From Candidatus Poribacteria bacterium (GTDB lineage Bacteria > Poribacteria > WGA-4E > WGA-3G): a DNA stretch of 64,000 nt. The notes under the pieces are model-generated. The model saw nothing but the letters and a program-made list of their open reading frames with translations. It had not been told where the DNA came from and ran no database searches. The stretch spans positions 62,001 to 126,000 of the forward strand of contig JAJDTM010000056.1 of assembly GCA_022827185.1 (NCBI GenBank). Direction: 5' to 3'. The translations under genes and the position numbers were made by a program. Below are positions 1 to 8,434 of the stretch, in pieces (within the stretch, counting starts at the first letter, position 1; every line of letters begins with the position of its first letter).

Positions 1-2
1 TC

Positions 3-881
3 GCAAAAACACTCATTGAGCAGGAGGAGGTTGTTGCAATTCTCGGTCCCATTTTCTCTAACAATTCCATAGAGGTTGGACCTGTTGTTCAGCAACTTCA
101 GCGTCCCATCATTCCCGGCTCCGCTGGTGATCATGTGACCGCTGCAGGGGATTTTGTCTTTCTCGTCGCCCCTACGACATCTGCCCATGGCGCGGTAATA
201 GCACAATTCGCAATCGATCTGTCCGAACTCGGCGCAACAACCGCCGCGACCATCCGTCAAACTGAGAGTGCTTATACAGAGAGCCTGACGGAAGCGTTTG
301 AAGTGAATTTTCGAGAACTCGGGGGCAAAATCGTTGCCAGTGAAGTTTATCAAGTTGGCGATAACACCTTTGATGCACAACTGACAAACATCAAGGCCGC
401 AGCACCCGATGTGATATATATAGCAGGTATTATTCCAGATATCCACTTCGTGATAGCGCAAGCCAGAGAAATCGGTATTCAAGCAATTTTTCTTGGCCCC
501 GGGAGTTGGGATGAATCTCAAAAACTTTTCAACACCTTAACTGATAACGCGCCGTTAGAAGGGGTTTACTTTACCGCGGATTTTAGTCCAGAGGTACCGA
601 GTGCAGAACGCTTTGTCCAGGCTTATACGGCACTGTTTACGACACCACCAGATAGCGCGGCTGCTTCGGGTTATGATGCTATGTCCCTCTTAGCGACTGC
701 AATCGAAGAAGTACAGACGCTCAATCCTGCTGCCGTTCGCGATGCCCTTTCAAATATTACGAACTACGAGGGCGCAACGTTTATTTCTCATTACAATGCC
801 AATCGCCACCCAATTAAAAGCGTTGTGATTAACACGATTCGCGACGGACAAATAGCACTCTATAAAGTTGTTGACCCGTAG
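3..881 (+). CDS. ABC transporter substrate-binding protein, Leu/Ile/Val type (5' partial)
   Basis: The reading frame is open from base 3, so the gene begins before the window and the GTG at 135 is internal. The readable part opens with the pattern of a periplasmic binding protein (EQEEVVAILGP, then VGPVVQQLQRPIIPGSAGDHVT) and continues through a second lobe (YTESLTEAFEVNF, APDVIYIAGI, SGYDAMSLLATAIEE). This is the Peripla_BP_6 (LivJ/UrtA-like) fold, which binds amino acids, amides or urea in the periplasm and delivers them to an ABC permease. The transporter subunits are not visible here. The stop at 881 is followed 36 bases later by hsdM, an unrelated function, so this gene marks the left border of the defence island. 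The fold assignment is strong; the ligand cannot be told from sequence. Confidence 0.85.
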   Translation, partial: AKTLIEQEEVVAILGPIFSNNSIEVGPVVQQLQRPIIPGSAGDHVTAAGDFVFLVAPTTSAHGAVIAQFAIDLSELGATTAATIRQTESAYTESLTEAFEVNFRELGGKIVASEVYQVGDNTFDAQLTNIKAAAPDVIYIAGIIPDIHFVIAQAREIGIQAIFLGPGSWDESQKLFNTLTDNAPLEGVYFTADFSPEVPSAERFVQAYTALFTTPPDSAAASGYDAMSLLATAIEEVQTLNPAAVRDALSNITNYEGATFISHYNANRHPIKSVVINTIRDGQIALYKVVDP

Positions 882-917
882 CAGTCAATCATCACTGTAG
901 CAGAGGAAACAGACATT

Positions 918-2483
918 ATGAATACCAATCTCGCCGACATCGAAAATAGGCTCTGGAGTGCTGCCGATGAACTCCGAGCCAATTCACGTCTTAAGGCATC
1001 CGAATACTCAACACCTGTCCTCGGTCTCATCTTTTTACGATACGCCGATCACAAATTTACACAGGCTGAACAAGAAATCAGCAGCAAAGCCGATCCAAAC
1101 AGCCGCAGGCACCCCGATTTGAGAATGGAATGTCAAGCCCGCGGTGTACTTTATCTGCCAGCGCATTCACGGTTTCAATACCTACTCAGTTTGCCAGAAG
1201 GTGAAAACATCGGGCAAGCCGTCACTGATGCCATGAAGGCAATAGAAGCGGAAAATTCACAAATAGAGGGTGTCCTCCCCAAAACTTACAATCGACTTGA
1301 AAAGAATACGCTCCTTGAACTCCTCCGTATCATGGAACAGATTCCTATGGACATTGAAGGGGATGCTTTCGGGAAGGTTTATGAGTACTTCCTCGGCAAT
1401 TTCGCCATGAGCGAGGGGCAACGCGGCGGTGAATTCTTCACGCCAACCTCACTCGTGAAACTCATCGTTGAGATTATCCAACCCTTTCACGGGCGCATCC
1501 TTGATCCTGCCTGCGGATCCGGTGGTATGTTTGTCCAGAGTGCAGCGTTCATTAGCAACCACAAGAAAAATGGCAACCCCGGAGACATCAGTATTTACGG
1601 CGTGGAACGCGTCGTCGAAACGATCAGGCTGTGCAAAATGAATCTCGCAGTCCATGCGCTTGAAGGCGATATCAAGCAAGCCAACAGTTACTATGAGGAT
1701 CCGCACAACTGCCTCGATAGGTTTGATTTCGTCATGGCAAATCCTCCTTTCAACGTCGATCGCGTAGACAGGGAACGCATCAAAGACGACCCGCGATTCC
1801 CATTCGGCATGCCACGCGTTGACAATGCTAACTACCTTTGGATACAACTGTTCTATAGTTCGCTCTCCGAATTGGGGCGCGCAGGTTTCGTCATGGCAAA
1901 CTCCGCCGCCGATGCCCGTGCTTCTGAACTCGACATCCGCCGCCAAATTATTGAATCGGGGGCAGTCGATGTCATCGTCAGCATCGCCTCAAATTTCTTT
2001 TATACTGTTACTTTACCCTGTACGCTCTGGTTTTTCGATAAGTCCAAACGGAACAGCGATAGACACGACAAGGTCTTGTTCATTGACGCACGCCATCTCT
2101 ATCAGCAGGTGAGCCGCGCCCATCGGGAATTCACACCCTTACAACTTGAGTTCCTTGCAAACATCGTCAGACTCTATCGCGGAGAATCACCAGAGAATCA
2201 ACACGACAGCGCAGATTTCCTCGCCTCAAAATTCCCTGATACAAAATACACTGATGTCCCCGGACTTTGCAAAGTCGCTACGATTGCCGAGATTGAGACA
2301 CAAGGCTGGAGTCTGAACCCCGGACGCTATGTCGGCGTTGACGAACAGACAACCGATGATTTTGACTTCACCGAACGATTCACGCAGCTCAACGAGGAAT
2401 TAGCGCTCCTAAATGCCGAAGCACATCAACTCGAAGAACGCATCGCCGAGAATGTTGCCAAGATTTTGGAGGATACGGTATAA
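918..2483 (+). CDS. hsdM: Type I restriction-modification system, DNA methylase subunit M
   Basis: 521 residues, the usual HsdM length. It transfers a methyl group from S-adenosylmethionine to N6 of adenine as part of an M2S1 complex. The N-terminal helical HsdM domain occupies roughly residues 8-150. The methylase core then shows GEFFTP (171-176), the SAM-binding motif DPACGSGGM (196-204) and the catalytic NPPF (275-278). The start is the first ATG of the frame, with a purine-rich AGAGGAA about ten bases upstream. The S subunit lies at 3654 and the R subunit at 11017, separated by unrelated defence genes. The next gene begins 18 bases after the stop, so the antitoxin-like gene is probably co-transcribed. 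Confidence 0.95.
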   Translation: MNTNLADIENRLWSAADELRANSRLKASEYSTPVLGLIFLRYADHKFTQAEQEISSKADPNSRRHPDLRMECQARGVLYLPAHSRFQYLLSLPEGENIGQAVTDAMKAIEAENSQIEGVLPKTYNRLEKNTLLELLRIMEQIPMDIEGDAFGKVYEYFLGNFAMSEGQRGGEFFTPTSLVKLIVEIIQPFHGRILDPACGSGGMFVQSAAFISNHKKNGNPGDISIYGVERVVETIRLCKMNLAVHALEGDIKQANSYYEDPHNCLDRFDFVMANPPFNVDRVDRERIKDDPRFPFGMPRVDNANYLWIQLFYSSLSELGRAGFVMANSAADARASELDIRRQIIESGAVDVIVSIASNFFYTVTLPCTLWFFDKSKRNSDRHDKVLFIDARHLYQQVSRAHREFTPLQLEFLANIVRLYRGESPENQHDSADFLASKFPDTKYTDVPGLCKVATIAEIETQGWSLNPGRYVGVDEQTTDDFDFTERFTQLNEELALLNAEAHQLEERIAENVAKILEDTV

Positions 2484-2501
2484 TGTTGATGGAGGGAAAA
2501 A

Positions 2502-2828
2502 ATGAGTGAAGAAGTCAAAATTGAGGAAAGTTCTGGAAATGTGTTTCTGGATCTCGGTTTCTCCAAAGAAGAGGCGGAATATCATCAGTTAAGGGTAGAC
2601 TTGGCGATTAAAATTTATCGACTTCTTGAGGAACTAAAACTGACACCGGCAAAAGCAAAGGCAGACTTTGGAATCAATCCATCTGATGTGTCCCGAATAC
2701 AGAACGGAGATTTTAGCTTTACTGTGGACAAACTCTTTACAATCCTGAGCCAGTTGAACTGCAATGTTGAAATCCGCATTACACCTTCGGAAGATACCCA
2801 GGGGCACCTGCGCCTCGTTACAACTTAG
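2502..2828 (+). CDS. XRE/HigA2-like helix-turn-helix protein
   Basis: 108 residues. The pattern is that of HTH_37/XRE antitoxins: an N-terminal FLDLGFSKEEAE strand-helix, a helix-turn-helix around residues 45-75 (LTPAKAKADFGINPSDVSRIQNG), and a C-terminal NVEIRITP strand. Such proteins are usually the antitoxin and autorepressor of HigBA-type toxin-antitoxin pairs. No HigB-like toxin is next to it; the upstream gene is hsdM, 18 bases away, with GGAGGG as ribosome binding site. It may be a solitary regulator of the restriction operon or a relic of a lost pair. The fold call is good; the regulatory role is inference. Confidence 0.8.
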   Translation: MSEEVKIEESSGNVFLDLGFSKEEAEYHQLRVDLAIKIYRLLEELKLTPAKAKADFGINPSDVSRIQNGDFSFTVDKLFTILSQLNCNVEIRITPSEDTQGHLRLVTT

Positions 2829-2930
2829 TTATTGTTTTCCGTAGAGATGGCATCCGTATAAGAACAAAAAATCTGGTAACACTCTGAAGAATGTGGCATA
2901 ATATTACAGAGGCAGGCTTTAAATAATAAG

Positions 2931-2961
2931 ATAAAAGGACGATGGATATTTTCCGTCGCCC
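2931..2961 (-). terminator. Rho-independent terminator of the small HNH gene
   Basis: Read on the minus strand, a 9-base stem (GGGCGACGG against CCATCGTCC, one G-U pair and one mismatch) with a 7-base loop is followed directly by a short U run. It lies 16 bases after the stop codon of the HNH gene at 2977. Confidence 0.55.
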
Positions 2962-2976
2962 ATTTGTGTAAAGCGT

Positions 2977-3237
2977 TTACCTTTTTTTGTGCGGATATTT
3001 CGCTCCTTTACGGCGGTTCTCCTTCGTTTGAAGTGCCTGAAGGTTGCGAGGATTGTCGGTTCCACCCTTTGACTTAGGGCGTTTGTGATCTACTTGCCAA
3101 CTTTGTTTGCCCTCTTTACCATACGCAGGCTTGTAAATTTTATTACCGCTTGAGTCACGTCGCCAAAGATTCGGGTTTTTACCTCGAATTGGTTTGGCTT
3201 TTTTCCAAGCGATTTCTTTTTGTTTTCGCGTTGCCAT
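2977..3237 (-). CDS. Small basic HNH endonuclease-like protein
   Basis: 86 residues, strongly basic. The C-terminal half carries an HNH/ββα-metal signature: WQVDHKRP (the DH pair), KGGTDNPRNLQALQ (Asn) and a terminal KENRRKG. The proteins I know with this arrangement are short HNH nucleases, often of phage or selfish origin, that nick or cut DNA. It is too short to contain a separate DNA-recognition domain. It runs against its neighbours and has its own strong promoter (3274-3302), an optimal ribosome binding site and a terminator, so it is a self-contained unit inside the restriction operon. Biological target unknown. Confidence 0.7.
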   Translation of the reverse strand: MATRKQKEIAWKKAKPIRGKNPNLWRRDSSGNKIYKPAYGKEGKQSWQVDHKRPKSKGGTDNPRNLQALQTKENRRKGAKYPHKKR

Positions 3238-3244
3238 TTTTATT

Positions 3245-3302
3245 TCACCTCCTTTCTTTGGGTTATAGTTTATATATTAACATATGTTGTGATATTTGTC
3301 AA
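3245..3302 (-). promoter_or_regulatory. Strong sigma70-type promoter and Shine-Dalgarno of the HNH gene
   Basis: On the minus strand: TTGACA (3297-3302), a 17-base spacer, TAATAT (3274-3279), then AAGGAGGTGA (3245-3254) seven bases before the ATG. All elements are near consensus. The spacer contains the 10-base palindrome AACATATGTT (3279-3288), a possible operator, which would allow tight repression of an otherwise strong promoter. Confidence 0.7.
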
Positions 3303-3653
3303 CCATAAGCGTCAATTTAAGAAATAACAACCGCCTCATCCCCAGGCCCGGTAGGTTCGGTTTCCTAACCGAACTGGATTTTATACAGAAACCTTGAAGA
3401 CTTCAAAACCTCTTGAATCCCGTAGGGGTGGTATGTTTATAGCAGCGTTTTCAAATAAAAACCCAAGTCCCGTAGGGGCGGCATGTTTATATCGGTGTCA
3501 CAAAATACCATGAAACAATCCCTAAATTGGCACCTATGGCTACGGGACAAACAGACGCTGGTCGTTATCTTATTGTTTATTTTATTCTAAAGCCGTATCA
3601 TCGCGCACTGATTATTAGTGCAAGAGATATGAGTAGAAGGGAGCGAAGGATAT
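3303..3653. repeat. Intergenic region with hairpin and 50-base-spaced direct repeat
   Basis: No gene seen. It contains an inverted repeat (GGTTCGGTT / AACCGAACT, 3354-3375) and two copies of a 23-base element beginning CCCGTAGGGG (3419-3441 and 3469-3491, differing at a few positions). The same CCGTAGGGG/ACGGGG flavour recurs near 35281, so these belong to a dispersed intergenic repeat family. The hsdS promoter and an AAGGGAGCGAAGGA ribosome binding site sit at the right end. Confidence 0.7.
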
Positions 3654-5258
3654 ATGTCCGAAGATAAAAAACGAGATCCAATGCCGCCTCCAGATGCAAC
3701 ACCAGAGGAGATCGGCGAATTTTGGGATACACATGACCTCGCTGATTATTGGGATGAAACCCACGAAGTAGAATTTCAGGTCAACCTGAAGTCACAACAA
3801 AAGAGTAAACCGATGAAAAACACAATTCGGTTTGGTGATTTCGTTGAAGTCAATCCAAGTATCCGGTTAGAGAAGGGCAAAGAATATCCGTACGTTGAAA
3901 TGGCTGATGTCACTCCAGGCAATGCATTTGTTTACCCACTGAAGGAACGAATTTACAAGGGCGGAGGCTCACGGTTTCAATCTGGTGACACGCTTTTTGC
4001 CCGTATTACGCCTTGTTTAGAAAATGGGAAGATCGTCCGATCCAAGCACACGAAGAATGAACCTTGTTTTGGGTCAACTGAGTTCTTCATTTTTCGTGGT
4101 AAACCCAATATATCAGACCCAACTTATGTATTTTACTTGGCTCTGAGCCCTATAATTCGGGAGCCTGCTGTAAAGAGTATGACAGGGGCATCAGGACGGC
4201 AGCGCGCTATATTATCATCGGTTGAAGATGTCCATGTTCCAGCCTATTCTCTCACAACCCAACGCAAAATCGCCACCATCCTCTCTGCCTACGACGACCT
4301 CATCGAAAACAACACCCGCCGCATCAAAATCCTTGAAGACATAGCACAAACCCTCTACCGAGAATGGTTCGTCCACTTCCGATTCCCCGGACATGAGAAC
4401 ATCCAGATGGTAGAATCACCATTAGGACCGATACCGCAAGGTTGGGAGGTTAAGAGCTTTGGCGAGGTTTCCCTTAACTTTGATCGCCAGCGTAAGCCAT
4501 TATCAGGAAGGGTTAGGTCAACAATGCAAGGCGAATATCCATATTATGGTGCTGCTAAAGTTTTGGACCATATTAATGATTATCTATTTGATGGAAGGTA
4601 TTTGTTGATTGGAGAGGATGGTAGCGTTATTACAGAAGAAGGGAAACCTGTACTACAATTAGTAAGTGGTAAATTTTGGGTAAATAACCATACACATGTA
4701 GTTCAAGGGAAGTCTCCAATTTCAACAAATTTCCTTTATTTGTTTATGTCTAATGTAGTTATTTCAGGGTATGTTACCGGCTCCGCACAGCCAAAGATTA
4801 ACCAACAAAATTTGAATAGAATTCCGGTCATTTTGCCACCACGGAGTTTATTGGAAAAATTTAACCAAGTAATTGAACCTTGTTTTAAAAATATCGCTGC
4901 CTTAAACCTTAAAAGCACCAATCTCTGCGAAACCCGTGACCTCCTCCTCCGGAAACTCATCTCCGGTGAGATTGACGTATCCGAACTTGATATTAACACA
5001 GACGGAATGCAGCCCACAAAAGGCGGAACATACATTCCATACCCGCTAACAAAGCGTTTACACGCTGACGAAAAAGTCCTTGGTGGAAAACCGGTTATCA
5101 AGGGGACCCGTTTAGGTGTTGCTTTTATTCTTGATTTACTTGATCAGGGGTGGTGTGAGAAAAAGGTTCTCGAAAATTATCCAAGTCTTGTGCAAGAGGA
5201 CATTGAGGCATGTCGTGCATATCAACAACAGGTAACAGGTGCATCTATTAGCGGATGA
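3654..5258 (+). CDS. hsdS: HsdS specificity subunit fused to CopG-like N-terminus and C-terminal DUF433
   Basis: 534 residues. Core: two target-recognition domains with the HsdS helical linkers (TTQRKIATILSAYDDLIENN around 204-223 and LCETRDLLLRKLISGEIDVSEL around 424-444), which chooses the DNA sequence bound by the M and R subunits. Two additions are odd. Residues 1-50 carry PPPDATPEEIGEFWDTHDL and ADYWDET, the signature I know from CopG/PF12441-type antitoxins; an internal ATG at 3813 could be the original HsdS start. Residues about 450-534 (VLGGKPVIKGTRLGV, DLLDQGW, YPSLVQEDI) are a complete DUF433, the antitoxin-like partner of DUF5615 proteins, and the next gene is exactly such a DUF5615. 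The second recognition domain looks more AT-rich than the linkers, as expected for exchanged recognition domains. The fusion reads without interruption. Confidence 0.88.
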   Translation: MSEDKKRDPMPPPDATPEEIGEFWDTHDLADYWDETHEVEFQVNLKSQQKSKPMKNTIRFGDFVEVNPSIRLEKGKEYPYVEMADVTPGNAFVYPLKERIYKGGGSRFQSGDTLFARITPCLENGKIVRSKHTKNEPCFGSTEFFIFRGKPNISDPTYVFYLALSPIIREPAVKSMTGASGRQRAILSSVEDVHVPAYSLTTQRKIATILSAYDDLIENNTRRIKILEDIAQTLYREWFVHFRFPGHENIQMVESPLGPIPQGWEVKSFGEVSLNFDRQRKPLSGRVRSTMQGEYPYYGAAKVLDHINDYLFDGRYLLIGEDGSVITEEGKPVLQLVSGKFWVNNHTHVVQGKSPISTNFLYLFMSNVVISGYVTGSAQPKINQQNLNRIPVILPPRSLLEKFNQVIEPCFKNIAALNLKSTNLCETRDLLLRKLISGEIDVSELDINTDGMQPTKGGTYIPYPLTKRLHADEKVLGGKPVIKGTRLGVAFILDLLDQGWCEKKVLENYPSLVQEDIEACRAYQQQVTGASISG

Positions 5259-5597
5259 AAACTTTCCCCGTTTAGTGGTACAAGAATTACGTTCACGCGG
5301 TCATGATGTCGTGTGGGTAAGTGAGGAAAGGCCCGGTATAAGTGATTCGGAAGTTCTTGCTTTTGCTACGACTGATAAACGGCTTCTCATCACATTTGAC
5401 AAAGAAGATTTCGGTGAGTTAGTCTTTAGAGACAACAGCCAGCTCCTTTTGGTGTGATCCTGTTCCGGATCCAGCAAAACACACCGGACAGCACACAAAC
5501 TATAATAGCAGAACTGGAAAGTCGGACAGACTGGACAGGATATTTCTCTACTGTTGATGAAAACGGCACGCGTAGAAGACGACTACCCACCATGTGA
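5239..5597 (+). pseudogene. DUF5615 PIN-like toxin, frameshifted
   Basis: Starts at a GTG overlapping the end of the DUF433 fusion by 20 bases, the usual antitoxin-toxin coupling. The first part matches DUF5615: HLLADENFP, LRSRGHDVVWVSE, ATTDKRLLITFDKEDFGELV, with the conserved Asp residues of the PIN-like fold. The frame ends at 5457 after an aberrant QLLLV. Shifting back by one base near 5439 restores a family-like end (GVILFRIQQ, TIIAELES, RRRRLPTM) stopping at 5597. One lost base (or two gained) therefore separates the two halves. Either the toxin is dead, or a truncated 72-residue form is made. A sequencing or assembly error is the other option. Confidence 0.75.
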
Positions 5598-5609
5598 TTT
5601 TTTCTTCCC

Positions 5610-5663
5610 AAACGCATCTCCGGCGAGATTGATGTATCTGAATTTGATATTAACACCAATTGA
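5610..5663 (+). pseudogene. Remnant of an hsdS 3' end
   Basis: These bases read KRISGEIDVSEFDINTN then stop, almost the same as KLISGEIDVSELDINTD at 4953-5003 within the intact hsdS. Most differences are synonymous third positions. It lies just after the DUF5615 pseudogene, in no intact gene, and its stop is followed by the ribosome binding site of the NACHT gene. I read it as the original hsdS terminus, or the stub of a second hsdS, left behind when the DUF433-DUF5615 module was joined to hsdS. Confidence 0.8.
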
Positions 5664-5676
5664 AACATGGAGGTAA

Positions 5677-7950
5677 ATGATGCTTTCAGGAGTCCTAACA
5701 GAAGTTTACAAAGACATTCGTGGATCAATTGAGAGGAAACGCGAAGAGTTAGAGGCAGAAAAATTAGAAATTGAAAATGCCTCCCACCAATACGAGAAGA
5801 ACTATAGGGAACGCCACGGTCAAGTCAAAGTGTTCTGCGTCGGGATGCGAGAACCGATATCCCTTGATGATGTCTATGTCGCCGTTCAATTCTTGGACGA
5901 TCGCAGCAGATCAAGATACGGATCCCCTGAAGATGTTGAAAGGGCGTTCCGACAAAGATATCCAAACCGCTTTATTTTAAGTGCCGATGAGTGTAAAGAC
6001 GGAACGGTGGTTGCCAACGAAAAACACTATCTGATGTTGCTCGGTGGACCCGGTGTCGGCAAATCAACCTTCCTGCGTAAGGTTGGGCTTGAAGCGTTGA
6101 AAGGAGAAAACGGAAACTTTGAACACGCATGTATCCCTGTCTTTCTTGAACTGAAAGCGTTCACTGCGGATCAAATTAATATTAAGGCACTAATTACCGA
6201 AGAGTTTAGGACATGCGGTTATCCAGATCCGAATCGGATGACAGAGACTGCGTTGAAATTAGGGAAACTCCTGATACTCTTCGACGGACTTGACGAAGTC
6301 CCCACTGCGAATGTTGACAATGTAGTGAGTAAAATTGGAGATTTCGTTGATCGGTATAGCCAAAATCGCTTTATCGCTTCCTGTCGGATAGCTGCATACA
6401 AAGGAGGGTTTAGGCGGTTTACAGAGGTAGAGATGGCAGAATTTGACGATGCACAGATTGAAGCGTATATCAAAAATTGGTTTAATTCAACGCCTGACTC
6501 GTATCGATGGCAGCTTGACACAGAAATGGGAACTGCACAGCAGTGTTGGAATAGATTAAGTGAGACAAATCATGAAGCGACCAAGGAGTTGGCGCGGAAT
6601 CCATTATTGCTCACACTGTTGTGTATGGTTTACGACAACTCACAGGATTTTCCACGAAATCGAGCAGCCCTTTACGAGGACGCGCTCAATATTTTTCTCA
6701 AGGAGTGGATGGCTGAAAAGCGAGTCCGTCCAAAAGAATCAATCAGTCAGTATTTAGACATTTCGGATGAAAAACGGATGCTCTCTGAAATCGCAGCGAA
6801 GAATTTTGAGGAAAACCGTCTTTTTTTCAGTAAAGATGAACTTATCGATCAGATTCAAAAATTCGGTGACGGAAATGCCAATACGCCTCCAGCGTTTAAT
6901 GCTTCCAAAATTCTGGAAACAATTCTTGTAGATCAGGGACTTATTGTTGAGCGATTCACGGATTCTTACTCTTTCTCTCATTTGACCTTTCAAGAATATT
7001 TGACTGCGAATTATATCGTAAGGGATACGAGGTCAATTCAAGGGTTGGTAAGTGAGCATTTACACGATGAACAGTGGCGAGAAGTCTTCTTATTAACTGC
7101 TGGACGGATGCACGCGGCAGACGCTCTGCTCTTAGCAATGGAATCCGAGGCAGCTCAGTCTATCAACACAGATAGGCTTAAAGTACTGTTTCGATGGATA
7201 AAACGGATCGCAGCCCTTACAGACAACCGATATACTGAAGTCACTAAACGAGCATTTGTAATCCGTAAATATTGGTCTCTATGGTTATTGAATACCATGC
7301 ATGAAAAAATTAATAACAAGACTCATGAAGATAGAAACCTTGACCTCTACCGCGATCTCTACATAGATATTGACCTTGACCTCGACCTCTACTTCCACCT
7401 CTACCGCCACCGCGGTCTTGACCTCGACCTCTACTGCTACTTCGACCCTAACCTCATCCTCTACTTCTGCTTTGACCTCTACCGTGACCTTGACCTTGAT
7501 CTTGACCTTGATCTCGATTTTTATCGTTATATAGACCCAGATTTCTACGTTCAGGTTTCGTCTGAATTTGCAGATCGGTTTGACAAGGAATTGGAAGCCC
7601 GGATAGTGCTTGTTAAACGTATGGAGGCGGCAAAAATTTTCAAGGGTGTGGATTTCCAACCAATCGTGCTGAGGTTCAAAACGCAACAGGAATTTATCAA
7701 AGCGGTGAGAGAAGGCAAGGCGGTTGACCCTCCTAGGAAATCTATACACGACACATGGCTCTCTGTTTTGCAGATTACCGATGAAATGCTTGTAATGTCA
7801 CACGCAGAGTTGGAGAGTTGTGTTCGGTATCTTCGCGCAGTGAAACTCATGATTGACTGCAAAGAAGCGGGCGGGCGTGTGTCTCCTGAAGTATGGGACG
7901 GCATTGCGGAGCGTTTCCTAACTTTGGATGCAATAGAGCACAAAGCGTAA
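5677..7950 (+). CDS. NACHT-domain STAND ATPase with DL-rich repeat
   Basis: 757 residues. Residues 1-110 form an N-terminal charged helical region. The NACHT core shows Walker A GGPGVGKS (123-130), Walker B LLILFDGLDEV (198-208), and the sensor strand RFIASCRIAAY (231-241), followed by FSHLTFQEYLTANYI near 430. Bacterial NACHT/NLR-like proteins are anti-phage sensors that oligomerise on detecting a phage product. Residues about 553-620 are a low-complexity stretch built from DLDLDLY-like units, encoded by a degenerate gac-ctc hexamer repeat (about 7321-7530). The C-terminal part (about 630-757) is helical, unrecognised, and may be sensor or effector. TGGAGGT precedes the start. It sits inside the hsdM-hsdR island, supporting a defence role; no effector domain was recognised. 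Confidence 0.88.
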   Translation: MMLSGVLTEVYKDIRGSIERKREELEAEKLEIENASHQYEKNYRERHGQVKVFCVGMREPISLDDVYVAVQFLDDRSRSRYGSPEDVERAFRQRYPNRFILSADECKDGTVVANEKHYLMLLGGPGVGKSTFLRKVGLEALKGENGNFEHACIPVFLELKAFTADQINIKALITEEFRTCGYPDPNRMTETALKLGKLLILFDGLDEVPTANVDNVVSKIGDFVDRYSQNRFIASCRIAAYKGGFRRFTEVEMAEFDDAQIEAYIKNWFNSTPDSYRWQLDTEMGTAQQCWNRLSETNHEATKELARNPLLLTLLCMVYDNSQDFPRNRAALYEDALNIFLKEWMAEKRVRPKESISQYLDISDEKRMLSEIAAKNFEENRLFFSKDELIDQIQKFGDGNANTPPAFNASKILETILVDQGLIVERFTDSYSFSHLTFQEYLTANYIVRDTRSIQGLVSEHLHDEQWREVFLLTAGRMHAADALLLAMESEAAQSINTDRLKVLFRWIKRIAALTDNRYTEVTKRAFVIRKYWSLWLLNTMHEKINNKTHEDRNLDLYRDLYIDIDLDLDLYFHLYRHRGLDLDLYCYFDPNLILYFCFDLYRDLDLDLDLDLDFYRYIDPDFYVQVSSEFADRFDKELEARIVLVKRMEAAKIFKGVDFQPIVLRFKTQQEFIKAVREGKAVDPPRKSIHDTWLSVLQITDEMLVMSHAELESCVRYLRAVKLMIDCKEAGGRVSPEVWDGIAERFLTLDAIEHKA
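7321..7530 (+). repeat. Degenerate gac-ctc coding repeat in the NACHT gene
   Basis: About 210 bases dominated by GACCTC, GACCTT and tac-ctc hexamers encoding alternating acidic, hydrophobic and aromatic residues (DLDLDLY, DLYRDLDL). The repeat is imperfect and in frame. Such tracts change length easily by slippage in multiples of six bases, which would keep the frame. Confidence 0.85.
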
Positions 7951-8113
7951 AAGATAACAGGCAGACACGCTAAAAGCAATTGACAGATACAACGCGACGG
8001 TGTATAATTTACAACAAGGCAATTGAGAGGACACTTGCGTGTTCAATATCGACTTTCAGCACTTTGTAGTTATATTGGAAGATTCCCGCATTAGTAGGTA
8101 GAGAGACTTAACC

Positions 8114-8401
8114 ATGTGCGGTATTCAGGACGAACGAAATAAAATGAATGTAACCACTGAATTAACAAATGCTCAAGAAGTGCTACCAAAAGATAAGCAG
8201 CCAATCCCACGTGATACTACAGAGCAAACGGATGCTGAACAAAAGGGACTTAGGGACTACGCCGAGGCACAACTTCGGAAGTTATCCGCGTCTCGGGGTT
8301 TAAATTGGGATAAGATGACCGATGAGGAACGCATAGATTTTGTTGATGACCTCATCCATGAAAACCGTGAATGCAGCAATAGAATTTCGTGCCTATTATG
8401 A
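8114..8401 (+). CDS. Small acidic protein of unknown function
   Basis: 95 residues; an in-frame ATG at 8144 (MNVTTEL) is an alternative start. The middle (LRDYAEAQLRKLSASRGLNWDKMTDEERIDFVDDLIHE) is a predicted helical segment like small proteins often found next to PIN or Uma2 genes, but I do not recognise a named family. The last eight residues after DLIHENRE look unlike the rest, and another frame beginning at 8358 continues with a sensible 26-residue peptide (MKTVNAAIEF, then YYDIQADLRKEGKF) that ends exactly at the next start, so a frameshift near 8360 is possible. Confidence is modest. Confidence 0.5.
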   Translation: MCGIQDERNKMNVTTELTNAQEVLPKDKQPIPRDTTEQTDAEQKGLRDYAEAQLRKLSASRGLNWDKMTDEERIDFVDDLIHENRECSNRISCLL

Positions 8402-8434
8402 TATCCAAGCCGATTTAAGAAAAGAAGGAAAATT

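Noticed and set aside
2893..2902. TGGCATAAT as a plus-strand extended -10
   Set aside because: No plus-strand gene follows for 750 bases and there is no -35; probably chance.
7285..7749. Long minus-strand frame with EVEVEVKVK-like repeats
   Set aside because: It is the antisense shadow of the DL-rich repeat in the NACHT gene; no ribosome binding site or independent promoter.
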